Assembly (NCBI GenBank): GCA_027353395.1 | Contig: DAIEHU010000075.1 | Location: 1 to 9,688 of the forward strand | Direction: 5' to 3' | DNA: 9,688 bases | Source: Desulfobacteraceae bacterium | GTDB taxonomy: Bacteria; Desulfobacterota; Desulfobacteria; Desulfobacterales; Desulfosalsimonadaceae | In this document: positions 1 through 6,189 of the stretch, in pieces | Numbering within the stretch: the stretch's first letter is position 1 | Layout of the letters: every line of letters begins with the position of its first letter | Notes under the pieces: model-generated | Seen by the model: the letters and a program-made list of their open reading frames with translations, nothing else | What the model was told of the DNA's origin: nothing | The model's database searches: none | Position numbers and translations under genes: made by a program

Positions 1-256
1 GATACCCGAGTTTCAGTGAATCCACCGTCGTGTAGGTAGTGGCCCGGATATTAAACCGTGCTTCGGTTTCGGATAATTTATTTCCTGAACTGTCAGTGCC
101 GATATCCGTGATGGTAAATGTGGAGAACCCTTCAGCATAAACCTCGGACAGTCCCTCATCATTCAGATTTTTGAGCTCACACAGGCCTGATGACGGCAGA
201 ACCATCAGCGTCAGGGGAATCAGTATCAGAAAGTTAAGGAAAGTTTTTTTATTCAT
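1..256 (-). CDS. Small exported protein, DUF6160/FilA-like N-terminus (partial, runs off left edge)
   Basis: Reading leftwards from ATG at 256 gives 85 codons without a stop before the window edge, so only the N-terminus is here. A GGAG ribosome binding site (minus strand, 267-264) lies 7 nt before the ATG. Residues 1-26 form a clear signal peptide: basic MNKK start, a hydrophobic stretch with repeated Leu/Ile, then SSGLC. A cysteine at about residue 26 is followed by Glu, but the preceding residues are only a weak lipobox match, so lipidation is uncertain. Just after the signal comes LKNLNDEGLSEVYAEGFSTF, which resembles the 'L-D-D-x-x-L-S-x-V-x-x-Q/E-G' segment seen after the signal peptide in DUF6160 / FilA-like surface proteins. 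That resemblance is from memory of the family; the function is unknown. The gene is divergent from nadK and probably envelope-associated. Confidence 0.7.
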   Translation of the reverse strand, partial: MNKKTFLNFLILIPLTLMVLPSSGLCELKNLNDEGLSEVYAEGFSTFTITDIGTDSSGNKLSETEARFNIRATTYTTVDSLKLGY

Positions 257-337
257 GGAACCACTCCATTTTGATGTAAAATCAGATTTGAAAATATGCA
301 GTTTTTACAGTTCTGATTATCGGAATAATAATGGCTA

Positions 338-366
338 ATTTTCCTTGAAATTGACCGGCATGTCAA
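338..366 (-). promoter_or_regulatory. Putative sigma70-type promoter for the leftward exported-protein gene
   Basis: On the minus strand a perfect -35 hexamer TTGACA (366-361) is followed after 17 nt by GAAAAT (343-338), four of six matches to the -10 consensus. It lies about 80 nt upstream of the ATG at 256. It shares the palindrome TTGAC-N6-GTCAA (351-366) with the rightward promoter. A 7-bp inverted repeat (280-286 with 312-318, AATCAGA/TCTGATT) lies in the resulting leader. Seen by eye only. Confidence 0.4.
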
Positions 367-379
367 GATAAAATAATAT
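351..379 (+). promoter_or_regulatory. Putative sigma70-type promoter for nadK
   Basis: TTGACC (351-356) and TAATAT (374-379) are separated by 17 nt, a good match to the sigma70 consensus. Transcription would begin near 386 and leave a leader of about 175 nt before the nadK GTG. No convincing leader peptide or known riboswitch is recognised in that leader. Its notable element is a 10-bp inverted repeat, annotated separately. Confidence 0.5.
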
Positions 380-405
380 ACATAAAAATCAGAAGGATAC
401 TTACG

Positions 406-541
406 GGTTTGCCGGGGATGGAAAACCCAACCGGCCCGACCGGCGTTTTTCGAACATGATAAAATGCTTGCCGAGCCGCATTTCAGCCGATAGACTAATC
501 CCGGCCAATGGGCGATATGCGCTTATTGAAACCGGCAAACC
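406..541 (+). repeat. 10-bp long-range inverted repeat bracketing the nadK leader
   Basis: GGTTTGCCGG at 406-415 is exactly complementary to CCGGCAAACC at 532-541. In the nadK transcript the two arms could pair across 116 nt and close the leader. The 3' arm ends 5 nt before the purine-rich AAGGGA (547-552) that serves as ribosome binding site, so pairing could affect translation. A small CCGG-N5-CCGG hairpin followed by CGTTTTT (431-450) lies inside the loop, but its 4-bp stem is weak for a terminator. The pairing is direct sequence observation; a regulatory role is inference. Confidence 0.35.
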
Positions 542-561
542 GCTGAAAGGGAATTTGTAGC

Positions 562-1422
562 GTGAAACGGATTGGTTTATATGTCAAGCAGGATGATGAA
601 GCGCTCAAAAAAGCAGAAGCGTTCGAAAAGTGGCTAATATCTGAAAATATGGAGGTGGTCCGGGAGCAGACCCATATCCCTGAAAATCTCGGAGAGCGCA
701 ATGGCATGGCGAAAGCCGTTGCGCCCGATGATCTGTTCTGCGTGTTCGTGCTGGGGGGCGACGGGACTTTTTTAAGCGCATCCCGTTGGGTGGGGTGGCA
801 TTTCATCCCGCTCATTGGGGTGAAGTTCGGAGCCCTTGGGTTTCTGTCCGCCACTACCGGGGAAAACCTTTTTTCATCCGCCCGGCGCGTTCTGGCGGGT
901 GATTTTGTGGTTGAAGAACGTTCCCGGCTGTTTGTGCGGGTTCTGCGGGAAGGCCGGGAGATCGCCGCCGAAACCGTGTTGAATGACGCGGTGATCAACA
1001 AAGGCGCGCTGGCGCGGCTGGCCAGCATCGAAACCTATATTGACGGCCATTACCTGACCACTTACCGGAGCGACGGCCTGATTGTGGCCTCGCCCACCGG
1101 GTCAACGGCATACTCGCTGGCCGCCGGCGGGCCGGTGATGCATCCGGAAGTCCAGGGCATCCGCATTACCCCCATTTGCCCATTTACCTTGACGAACCGG
1201 TGCATGATCCTGCCGGACACGGCGAAGATTAAGATCAAACTGACGGAAAAGACGACCGATCTATTTATTACCTTTGACGGTCAGTCGGTGATTGAAATTA
1301 ACGGTCAGGACACGATTCTGATCTCGAAAAGCCCGCATCCGGTGCGGGTCATTACATTTCCGGATCAGAATTATTTTGATGTGTTGAAGACCAAGCTGAG
1401 GTGGAGCGGGGGCCGTATTTAA
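562..1422 (+). CDS. nadK: NAD kinase
   Basis: NAD kinase (PpnK family, EC 2.7.1.23) phosphorylates NAD to NADP in the cytoplasm using ATP or polyphosphate and sets the NADP pool for biosynthesis. The 286-residue product is of normal length. It carries the diagnostic GGDGT motif at residues 65-69, followed by VKFGALGFLS (about 87-96), then NDAVINKGALAR at 141-152 (the family's NE/ND NAD-contacting segment), and the glycine-rich SPTGSTAYSLAAGGP at 177-191. The start is GTG at 562; an in-frame TGA at 544-546 excludes any longer form, and AGGGA lies 9 nt upstream. The gene is transcribed alone to the right and converges on the acyl-CoA dehydrogenase gene, the two stop codons overlapping within TTAA at 1419-1422. 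Nothing in the catalytic motifs looks damaged. Confidence 0.95.
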   Translation: MKRIGLYVKQDDEALKKAEAFEKWLISENMEVVREQTHIPENLGERNGMAKAVAPDDLFCVFVLGGDGTFLSASRWVGWHFIPLIGVKFGALGFLSATTGENLFSSARRVLAGDFVVEERSRLFVRVLREGREIAAETVLNDAVINKGALARLASIETYIDGHYLTTYRSDGLIVASPTGSTAYSLAAGGPVMHPEVQGIRITPICPFTLTNRCMILPDTAKIKIKLTEKTTDLFITFDGQSVIEINGQDTILISKSPHPVRVITFPDQNYFDVLKTKLRWSGGRI

Positions 1423-2597
1423 AATGGCTGCCCAAAAAGCCTCTTCCCGAGTTTCTGAAGTTTGATTCTGGACACATTTTCAGCAATCCGGATGGCGGCG
1501 GAGAGATCTCCCATCATGCACGAAAGTTTCGCATCCTGCGTGATGCCTGTTTTCTCAATGACCATTTGTATCCGGTTCAGGCATTCTCCCGCCTGATCTC
1601 TGAAAAACAAGCCGAAAGCGGTCAGCTTTTCATTCCGGCTGTCCGTGTATAGTTCCCCTGCCGCGGTTATCGAGATGGCGGCCAGTGCTTCCGTTGCGCA
1701 ATGCAGTTGCGCTGAAGTTGTTATGATGGGTTCATCCGGAATAATCCGATCCTGATTTAATTGTGCGATGAGATGCCCAAGGAGGCTGGCCAGTCCCCCT
1801 GCGATGGGCCCCATCATGAGGGTGTCCTCCACGGTCCGGAAGGGCAGCACCAGATCTTCATATGCACAGCCTAATTTTCCCAGAATCTGCCCGGACGCAA
1901 CCGTGCAGTTTTTCAGCACAATGCCGCCGTGGGGAGAGGGATGCAGGAAGGGAAACGCAATCTGTGCAGACAGAGTCAATCCCGGCGTGCTTTTGGGAAC
2001 CAGAAACGCGGTGAATTGTTTTTTCCCGTCAGCATTTCCGGTTACCGCAATAACAATAAACAAATCCGCCAGCGGCGCGTTGGTGAGGTAGGTTTTTTCG
2101 CCGTTGAGCATGAACCCGTCGGAAACCGCTTCCGCGGTCGTGGCCAGGTGCTTGGGATGGGCGCCGATGCCCGGTTCCGATATCGCCAGACAGGCCGTGA
2201 ATTTTCCGGATGCCAGATCCGGCAGATAAATTTTTTTCTGCTCTCCGGTCCCGGTGGACTGAATCAGCCAGAGGGCGGTCATCTCATGGATCAACCAGGA
2301 AAGGCATACCCCCAGGTTGCCGCCGTGCGCCGCCATTGTGTTTCCGGCAATTGACAGCAATCGGTAGGGCGATACCCGAGGTTTTTTTTCGCCATCGGCC
2401 TTCCCCCTGTATGCCGGGTCGATGCCGATCCCGAATAAACCATACTCTTGCATCTCATGCCACAGGTTTTCCGGAAACCGGGTCTGCTGATGAAGGCCGG
2501 GATATGCCGCGATATGCCGGATGGCGAAATCCTTGAACCGCTGTACGATCTCTTCTGTTTCGTCGGATGCGGGTGTTTGTTTAGGGCTATGAATCAT
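1419..2597 (-). CDS. Acyl-CoA dehydrogenase family flavoprotein (atypical)
   Basis: A 392-residue protein with the acyl-CoA dehydrogenase fold: an all-helical N-terminal part, a middle beta domain with AISEPGIGAHPK (138-149) and LNGEKTYLTNAPLADLF (about 165-181), the family's FAD and acyl-CoA contact region, and a helical C-terminal domain. Such enzymes oxidise acyl-CoA to enoyl-CoA using FAD and pass electrons to ETF. Departures from the norm: the first signature has G-A-H where the usual pattern is G-S-D, and the C-terminal region lacks the usual YEGT-type segment with the MCAD-type catalytic Glu. Glu257, in VEDTLMMGPIAGG (256-268), falls where isovaleryl- and long-chain-type enzymes carry their base, which is an inference from memory alignment. 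The start at 2597 is chosen over the longer frame opening at 2771 because AGGAG (minus, 2610-2606) lies 8 nt upstream and the longer form would overlap the divergent gene. Substrate unknown. Confidence 0.85.
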   Translation of the reverse strand: MIHSPKQTPASDETEEIVQRFKDFAIRHIAAYPGLHQQTRFPENLWHEMQEYGLFGIGIDPAYRGKADGEKKPRVSPYRLLSIAGNTMAAHGGNLGVCLSWLIHEMTALWLIQSTGTGEQKKIYLPDLASGKFTACLAISEPGIGAHPKHLATTAEAVSDGFMLNGEKTYLTNAPLADLFIVIAVTGNADGKKQFTAFLVPKSTPGLTLSAQIAFPFLHPSPHGGIVLKNCTVASGQILGKLGCAYEDLVLPFRTVEDTLMMGPIAGGLASLLGHLIAQLNQDRIIPDEPIITTSAQLHCATEALAAISITAAGELYTDSRNEKLTAFGLFFRDQAGECLNRIQMVIEKTGITQDAKLSCMMGDLSAAIRIAENVSRIKLQKLGKRLFGQPF

Positions 2598-2640
2598 GAG
2601 CGCGGCTCCTGTTGATGGGTTGACGTGCCTGCCGGCGGTT

Positions 2641-2669
2641 TTGAAAAAAACAGCCATAAAATTAATAAT
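2641..2669 (+). promoter_or_regulatory. Putative sigma70-type promoter for the sulfotransferase gene
   Basis: TTGAAA (2641-2646) and AATAAT (2664-2669), each five of six matches to consensus, are spaced by 17 nt in the AT-rich divergent gap 2598-2756. The start would be near 2676, about 80 nt ahead of the ATG at 2757. A leftward promoter for the acyl-CoA dehydrogenase must also lie in this gap, but I see no equally good match. Confidence 0.4.
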
Positions 2670-2756
2670 TGTTGTTCCAAGATAATCGGTTTTACTCTCC
2701 ATTGGAAGTGAAATCACAACCCGTAAGAAAACCATTTTTAACTGTGGAGTGCGGAT

Positions 2757-3980
2757 ATGCTTCCGGATCATCAGGCGATGCCGGGCCTTGCCCGGTTGAT
2801 CAACACATGCGGGGAAAAGTTTGCGGACAAGGATGCTGCGATTGTCCGTTTGAATGAAACGGAACTGCTGGAAACCATATCCAGGCGGTGTTCATTAAAG
2901 GATTATGGCGACCCGTATTTCCGGGAGGGCTTAAACCGGTTCATCGATTCGGTTGCGCATGATGCAGACCTGACCTTTCTGGGCAGGATACTCCAACGGG
3001 CCGCCATTGAGAGAAGCCTGGAAAACCGTCTGAAATTCATTGATTATCAAAAGAAACGCCCGGACGTCTTCGAAAGAGAACTTATCCCGCCCATCATTGT
3101 GCTGGGACTTCCCCGGTCCGGCACCACATTTTTTCATCGCCTGCTGGCCCAGGATGACCGCAACCGGGGCCTGTATTTTTGGGAGCTGACCCATCCCATT
3201 CCGCCGCTGGGGGGCCGCCATGATTACCGGAAACTGGCCGCCAAGCTTGAATATAACCTGTTCCGGCGGCTGACGAAACATTTTGATCATATTCATGTGA
3301 TCCGGGACACGGAATATGAGGAATGCATTTTTCTGATGACCCTGACATTTCAGAGCGGCGCTTACTGGATGCTGGCGCCGGTATACTCCTATGTCCGGTG
3401 GTGCATGGGCGGAGACCGGCTCAAAAGTTATGCGGACTATGTGCGATTATTAAAAATATTTCAGGCCCAGAGCCCGGCCCGCCGTCTGGTGCTGAAAGCC
3501 CCGGCCCATACCGGTTCCGTCAATGAAATCCTGCGGCTGATGCCGAATGCGATCCTGGTCCAGACCCACCGCCATCCGGTGGATGTATGCAACAGCGTCA
3601 ATAGCCTCGTGTATGCCGCGCATTGCAATGTGGTCAAACGTCTGGATGTCCGGAAAATGGCGGAAGCCGATGTGGACATGCTGGATGTGGAGATGCGGCG
3701 CAACCTGTTTTCAAGAAGCTACCACGGGGTCAGGGTCCATGACATTTTATATGCGGAACTGCTGGCTGACCCGCTATCGGTTGTGAAAAACCTCTATGCC
3801 CGTCATGGAATTGAATTCGGGCCGCAGGTGGAAGCGCGCATGAAGGTGTTTATTGCCGGCAACCCCCAGCATAAACACGGAACGCACCGGTATTGTTCAG
3901 CGGATTTCGGTATGACGGATGCGCAGATTACGGATCGGTTTGAGGAATACATGAATCTGTTCGGGTATAAACCAAGATAG
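2757..3980 (+). CDS. Sulfotransferase family protein (PAPS-dependent type)
   Basis: A 407-residue cytosolic protein of the sulfotransferase family (Sulfotransfer_3 type), expected to move a sulfuryl group from PAPS to an alcohol or amine acceptor. The 5'-phosphosulfate-binding loop is clear: IIVLGLPRSGTTFFHRLLAQ, residues 113-132. The 3'-phosphate-binding region is THRHPVDVCNSVNSL (270-284), with the expected Arg272 and serines 280/283, preceded by LVLKAPAH (244-251). The C-terminal NPQHKHGTHRYCSADFGMT (369-387) resembles the tail segment common in this subfamily. The N-terminal 110 residues are helical and have no signal peptide. The ATG at 2757 has GGAG at 2746-2749, 7 nt upstream. The gene is divergent from the acyl-CoA dehydrogenase, which might point to a lipid-like substrate, but the acceptor cannot be read from sequence. 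Confidence 0.88.
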   Translation: MLPDHQAMPGLARLINTCGEKFADKDAAIVRLNETELLETISRRCSLKDYGDPYFREGLNRFIDSVAHDADLTFLGRILQRAAIERSLENRLKFIDYQKKRPDVFERELIPPIIVLGLPRSGTTFFHRLLAQDDRNRGLYFWELTHPIPPLGGRHDYRKLAAKLEYNLFRRLTKHFDHIHVIRDTEYEECIFLMTLTFQSGAYWMLAPVYSYVRWCMGGDRLKSYADYVRLLKIFQAQSPARRLVLKAPAHTGSVNEILRLMPNAILVQTHRHPVDVCNSVNSLVYAAHCNVVKRLDVRKMAEADVDMLDVEMRRNLFSRSYHGVRVHDILYAELLADPLSVVKNLYARHGIEFGPQVEARMKVFIAGNPQHKHGTHRYCSADFGMTDAQITDRFEEYMNLFGYKPR

Positions 3981-3981
3981 G

Positions 3982-4117
3982 GAACCGGGAGACATCAGGC
4001 GTGAGGCGCTGAAACATCTGGGCGGAAAAGGTGGTGGCCGGGAATCTATATTATCTGCCCATCGGCCTTCCGCCGTGGATGGGAAACCTTATCATTCCGG
4101 GCTGGTTTTCAGGGTAG
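3982..4117 (+). pseudogene. Frameshifted C-terminal gene remnant, possibly short-chain dehydrogenase
   Basis: Directly after the sulfotransferase stop, one frame reads EPGDIRREALKHLGGK (3982 on). After the AAAA run at 4026-4029, the next frame reads KVVAGNLYYLPIGLPPWMGN and continues to a TAG at 4115-4117. Removing one A joins them into about 44 residues. The joined string resembles the 'EALKALG-K-VVxGxxNxL' tail of DltE-type short-chain dehydrogenases. No upstream part of such a gene is present, since the same frame is closed by a TGA at 3952-3954. I read it as a decayed 3' end of a lost neighbour gene; the family assignment is tentative. The hairpin CCCATC...GATGGG (4058-4083) lies within it and has no T-tract. 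Confidence 0.35.
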
Positions 4118-4238
4118 GCTGCAAGTGCCCGCGCCGGTCAAAAGAACCGTCAAAGGCCGGAATCAGGAAGTGCGAGCCGATGGCTCCCCGGCCCTTACTG
4201 GATTTCAAATTTCATTGAAACGTTTTAAACGCGACAGG
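4118..4238. other. Intergenic stretch between convergent transcripts, no gene seen
   Basis: No supported coding sequence. It holds small inverted repeats (GAGCC/GGCTC at 4174-4186; TTTCAA/TTGAAA at 4203-4220), but none has the stem plus T-run expected of an intrinsic terminator for either incoming transcript. Together with 3981-4117 it forms a 258-nt gap with no intact gene. Confidence 0.5.
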
Positions 4239-4721
4239 TTAATTGATTTTGAACAGTACCGGCAGTATCATCCACGTTGCAACGGCTTTTCCTTTATATA
4301 TGCCCGGTTTAAATTTCCAAAGTGAAACAGCCTTCAGCACGTTTTCCTCAAATATGCCTTCGGGCTCCGCACTTACTATCGATGGCTTCGTGACTTCGCC
4401 GGTTGCAGACACCAAAAATTTCACCGTGATTTTTCCCTCCGCACCCGGAGCGATCAGTCTGTCAAACGAGACTGTGGTGCACCCTCACCCGGCTTTGACG
4501 TTTTTGATTTCGAGGTTGGCGTCCCCGGTATTTTTGATGATATATTCATGAATCGCGTCCGGCCCTTCAAACACTTCACCGAAATCATAAGCATCGCTTA
4601 ATGTGACGGCGACGGGTTTGCTTTCGCCCGCGCGGGCGGACGTAAGAACAGTAAAAAAGCAGACCGCGATAATAAACTGGAAACAACCAAATGCAATGCG
4701 ATTGACGCTGCGACTGGACAT
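4239..4721 (-). CDS. Predicted secreted selenoprotein: DUF1573-like segment with UGC motif fused to TonB C-terminal-like domain
   Basis: One frame runs from ATG 4721 to TAA at 4241-4239 (160 residues), interrupted only by TGA at 4487-4485 (codon 79), read here as selenocysteine. The start has AAGGAG (minus, 4733-4728) 6 nt upstream, and longer in-frame starts (4760, 4748) lack this. Residues 1-31 are a signal peptide ending ARA. Residues about 38-99 match the DUF1573 pattern: DFGEVFEG, EYIIKNTGDANLEIKNVKAG, then position 79, then GCTTVSFDRLIAPGAEGKI. In DUF1573 proteins position 79 is the first Cys of CGC, so the chain reads Sec79-Gly80-Cys81. Residues about 98-160 match a TonB C-terminal domain (VKFLVSATGEV, AVSLWKFKPG, GKAV). 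A SECIS-like hairpin follows the TGA. The site of action should be periplasmic, with a possible redox or metal role. The alternative is a nonsense mutation leaving a 78-residue fragment; intact coding after the TGA argues against it. Confidence 0.75.
4441..4487 (-). promoter_or_regulatory. Candidate bacterial SECIS element next to the in-frame UGA
   Basis: Reading on the minus strand, the UGA is 4487-4485. After 10 nt comes CAGUCU (4474-4469), an 8-nt loop CGUUUGAC (4468-4461), and AGACUG (4460-4455): a perfect 6-bp stem. A lower helix, GCACC (4480-4476) with GGUGC (4445-4441), can close around it with an internal loop. Known bacterial SECIS elements have a short upper stem, a loop with G among its first two bases, usually GU, and about 16-37 nt from UGA to the loop. 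Here the loop starts after 16 nt and has G then U at loop positions 2-3, comparable to E. coli fdhF. The palindrome GGUGCACC (4483-4476) could compete for pairing. Confidence 0.65.
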
Positions 4722-4758
4722 ACAAAACTCCTTGTGTGATAAATTCATAAATGATTCC

Positions 4759-4787
4759 ACAATATAATTGATGCGTTCTTATTTCAA
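4759..4787 (-). promoter_or_regulatory. Possible internal promoter before the selenoprotein gene
   Basis: On the minus strand TTGAAA (4787-4782) is followed after 17 nt by TATTGT (4764-4759), overlapping the end of the TolC-type gene. It is a modest match that would permit separate expression of the small gene. No terminator is visible in the 57-nt gap, so read-through from the pump genes is equally possible. Confidence 0.25.
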
Positions 4788-6149
4788 GGCGGCGACCGCC
4801 GCCGGGTCAATGTCTCCCACGCTCAATTTCAGAACCAGCCGGGCCAGGTAAGCCGAGCGCTGGGCCTGCCGCAAGAGCGACTGATGGTTAAGGAGCGCCG
4901 CCTCCGCATCCAGCACAAAATTGATGACGCTTCGGCCCGCGGCATATTTGAGCTTTTCGTTACGGAGAACCTCGTGGGCCTGGACAACGGACTGCCGGGT
5001 GGCCTGCACGCGTTTTTGAGCGCTTTCGAGGTCCGCCAGCGCGCCGCGGACTTCTTTCTGGATGTCGAGCCGGAGCCTGCGTTCAGACGCTCTGGCAATA
5101 TCTGTTTGCGCGGCGGCGGTCTGTATCTGGCCGGACCGTCTGCCTGAATCAAACAAGGGCATGGAAATATGAAGCCCCACCATCCAGTCGCCAACAGCAT
5201 CGTCCGGCCTGGGCGGCAGATTTCCCTGGCTTGATACCGGATCGGGCGCGGTATATTCATAGGCGCTCGCCCGCAGTTCGGCGCGCGGCCATCGGGAACG
5301 CCGGGCCGCGATTTCCTGATGCATCGCCGCCTGGATTTCACTCTCCTGCGAACGGAGATCCGGCCGTCTGGGACCGGCTTTTGAGATGAGCGCGTCAGCG
5401 TTTTCAGGGGGTGCAAAAGTTCCGTCTTCCGGCGGCGAATACTTCAGCCGGGGCGGTTCGCCATCCCATCCCATGACCGCCGCAAGCTGACTGACCGATG
5501 TGCGGCGGCCTGCTTCAAGACTGGCCATGTCGCTTTCAATTTCCGCCAGACGGGTGGAAATTTTGAGGACATCCGCCGGCACCGCCCGGCCGGCATCGGC
5601 CAGTTCCTTCGTTTGCCCAAGCAGCGATTGAAGGCTTTTCCGGGTGGATATCGCGGCGTCCATCAGATCGTCATAGGTGAGGGTTTTAAGATACAGGGCC
5701 GCGGTGGTATAAATGATTTCCTGTTTCCGCCGGTCTTTTAACGCTTGCGCGGAAATAATGCGTTCCCGGGCCGCGGTCAGTTCATTGGCGGTTTGTCCAA
5801 AATCCCATACCAGCAGCTTCAGTTCAGCCCCCGCCGTATAAATCGTATCGTCAAATCGCAAGGTTTGCGGCGACGACGCCGGCGGATAGGCATGGTCGTG
5901 ATAGGTCCGGTTTGCTTCGCCGAATACGTCTATCTGCGGCAGCAGCCCGGAACGGGCGGTGATCGCCGTCCCTTCCCTCCGGATGATTTCAGATTGGGCG
6001 GCCTGCAGGTCCGGACTGTGCGCTAGAGCATAATCGACGGACTGCTCCAGGGTCATTTCTACAGGAAGTGGTGTGCCGCTGGCGGCCAAAGCCCCGGATA
6101 CGGAGAATGACATCAACAGCAAAATAATCAAGATTTTTTTTGTCCGCAT
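4779..6149 (-). CDS. TolC-family outer membrane efflux channel
   Basis: A 456-residue outer membrane factor that should form the trimeric channel through which the RND pump expels its substrate. Residues 1-22 are a signal peptide (MRTKK, then a Leu/Ile-rich core, ending ALAA) with no lipobox Cys, so unlike OprM/NodT it is probably not lipidated. Two OEP repeats follow. The first begins MTLEQSVDYALAHSPDLQAA (32-51), with the strand segment AELKLLVWDFGQ (108-119) and long helices to about 225. The second begins with PDLRSQESEIQAA (263-275), with VGLHISMPLFDSGRRSGQI (324-342) and coiled helices to about 440. The start at 6149 is chosen because AAAGGA (minus, 6165-6160) lies 10 nt upstream; longer in-frame starts at 6158 and 6224 have poor spacing or overlap the RND gene. 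It follows the RND gene by 40 nt and is evidently in the same operon. Confidence 0.92.
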   Translation of the reverse strand: MRTKKILIILLLMSFSVSGALAASGTPLPVEMTLEQSVDYALAHSPDLQAAQSEIIRREGTAITARSGLLPQIDVFGEANRTYHDHAYPPASSPQTLRFDDTIYTAGAELKLLVWDFGQTANELTAARERIISAQALKDRRKQEIIYTTAALYLKTLTYDDLMDAAISTRKSLQSLLGQTKELADAGRAVPADVLKISTRLAEIESDMASLEAGRRTSVSQLAAVMGWDGEPPRLKYSPPEDGTFAPPENADALISKAGPRRPDLRSQESEIQAAMHQEIAARRSRWPRAELRASAYEYTAPDPVSSQGNLPPRPDDAVGDWMVGLHISMPLFDSGRRSGQIQTAAAQTDIARASERRLRLDIQKEVRGALADLESAQKRVQATRQSVVQAHEVLRNEKLKYAAGRSVINFVLDAEAALLNHQSLLRQAQRSAYLARLVLKLSVGDIDPAAVAALK

Positions 6150-6189
6150 CAATTGCATGTCCTTTATGGGGTTGACAGGAAAGGCCGCA

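Noticed and set aside
431..450. CCGG-N5-CCGG followed by CGTTTTT as an intrinsic terminator or attenuator before nadK
   Set aside because: The 4-bp stem is too short for a convincing terminator, and it would silence nadK from its apparent promoter.
456..560. A 34-codon open frame in the nadK leader ending 1 nt before the nadK GTG, preceded by a 13-codon frame (418-459) that overlaps it as ATGA
   Set aside because: Neither has a good ribosome binding site, and the peptides show no attenuation-like residue bias. Possible leader peptides, but chance is the simpler explanation.
4058..4083. Hairpin CCCATC...GATGGG with an inner GGC/GCC as a terminator for the sulfotransferase transcript
   Set aside because: No T-run on either strand after the stem, and it lies in protein-like remnant sequence that explains its composition.
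4243..4551. A 102-codon plus-strand open frame across the selenoprotein gene
   Set aside because: It is antisense to a frame with clear DUF1573 and TonB_C patterns and has no ribosome binding site or motif.
4485..4760. Treating the small gene as two genes, a 91-residue one ending at the TGA and a separate 61-residue one at 4239-4424
   Set aside because: The two parts are in the same frame, the DUF1573 pattern continues across the TGA, and the second part's GTG start has no domain boundary, falling inside a strand.
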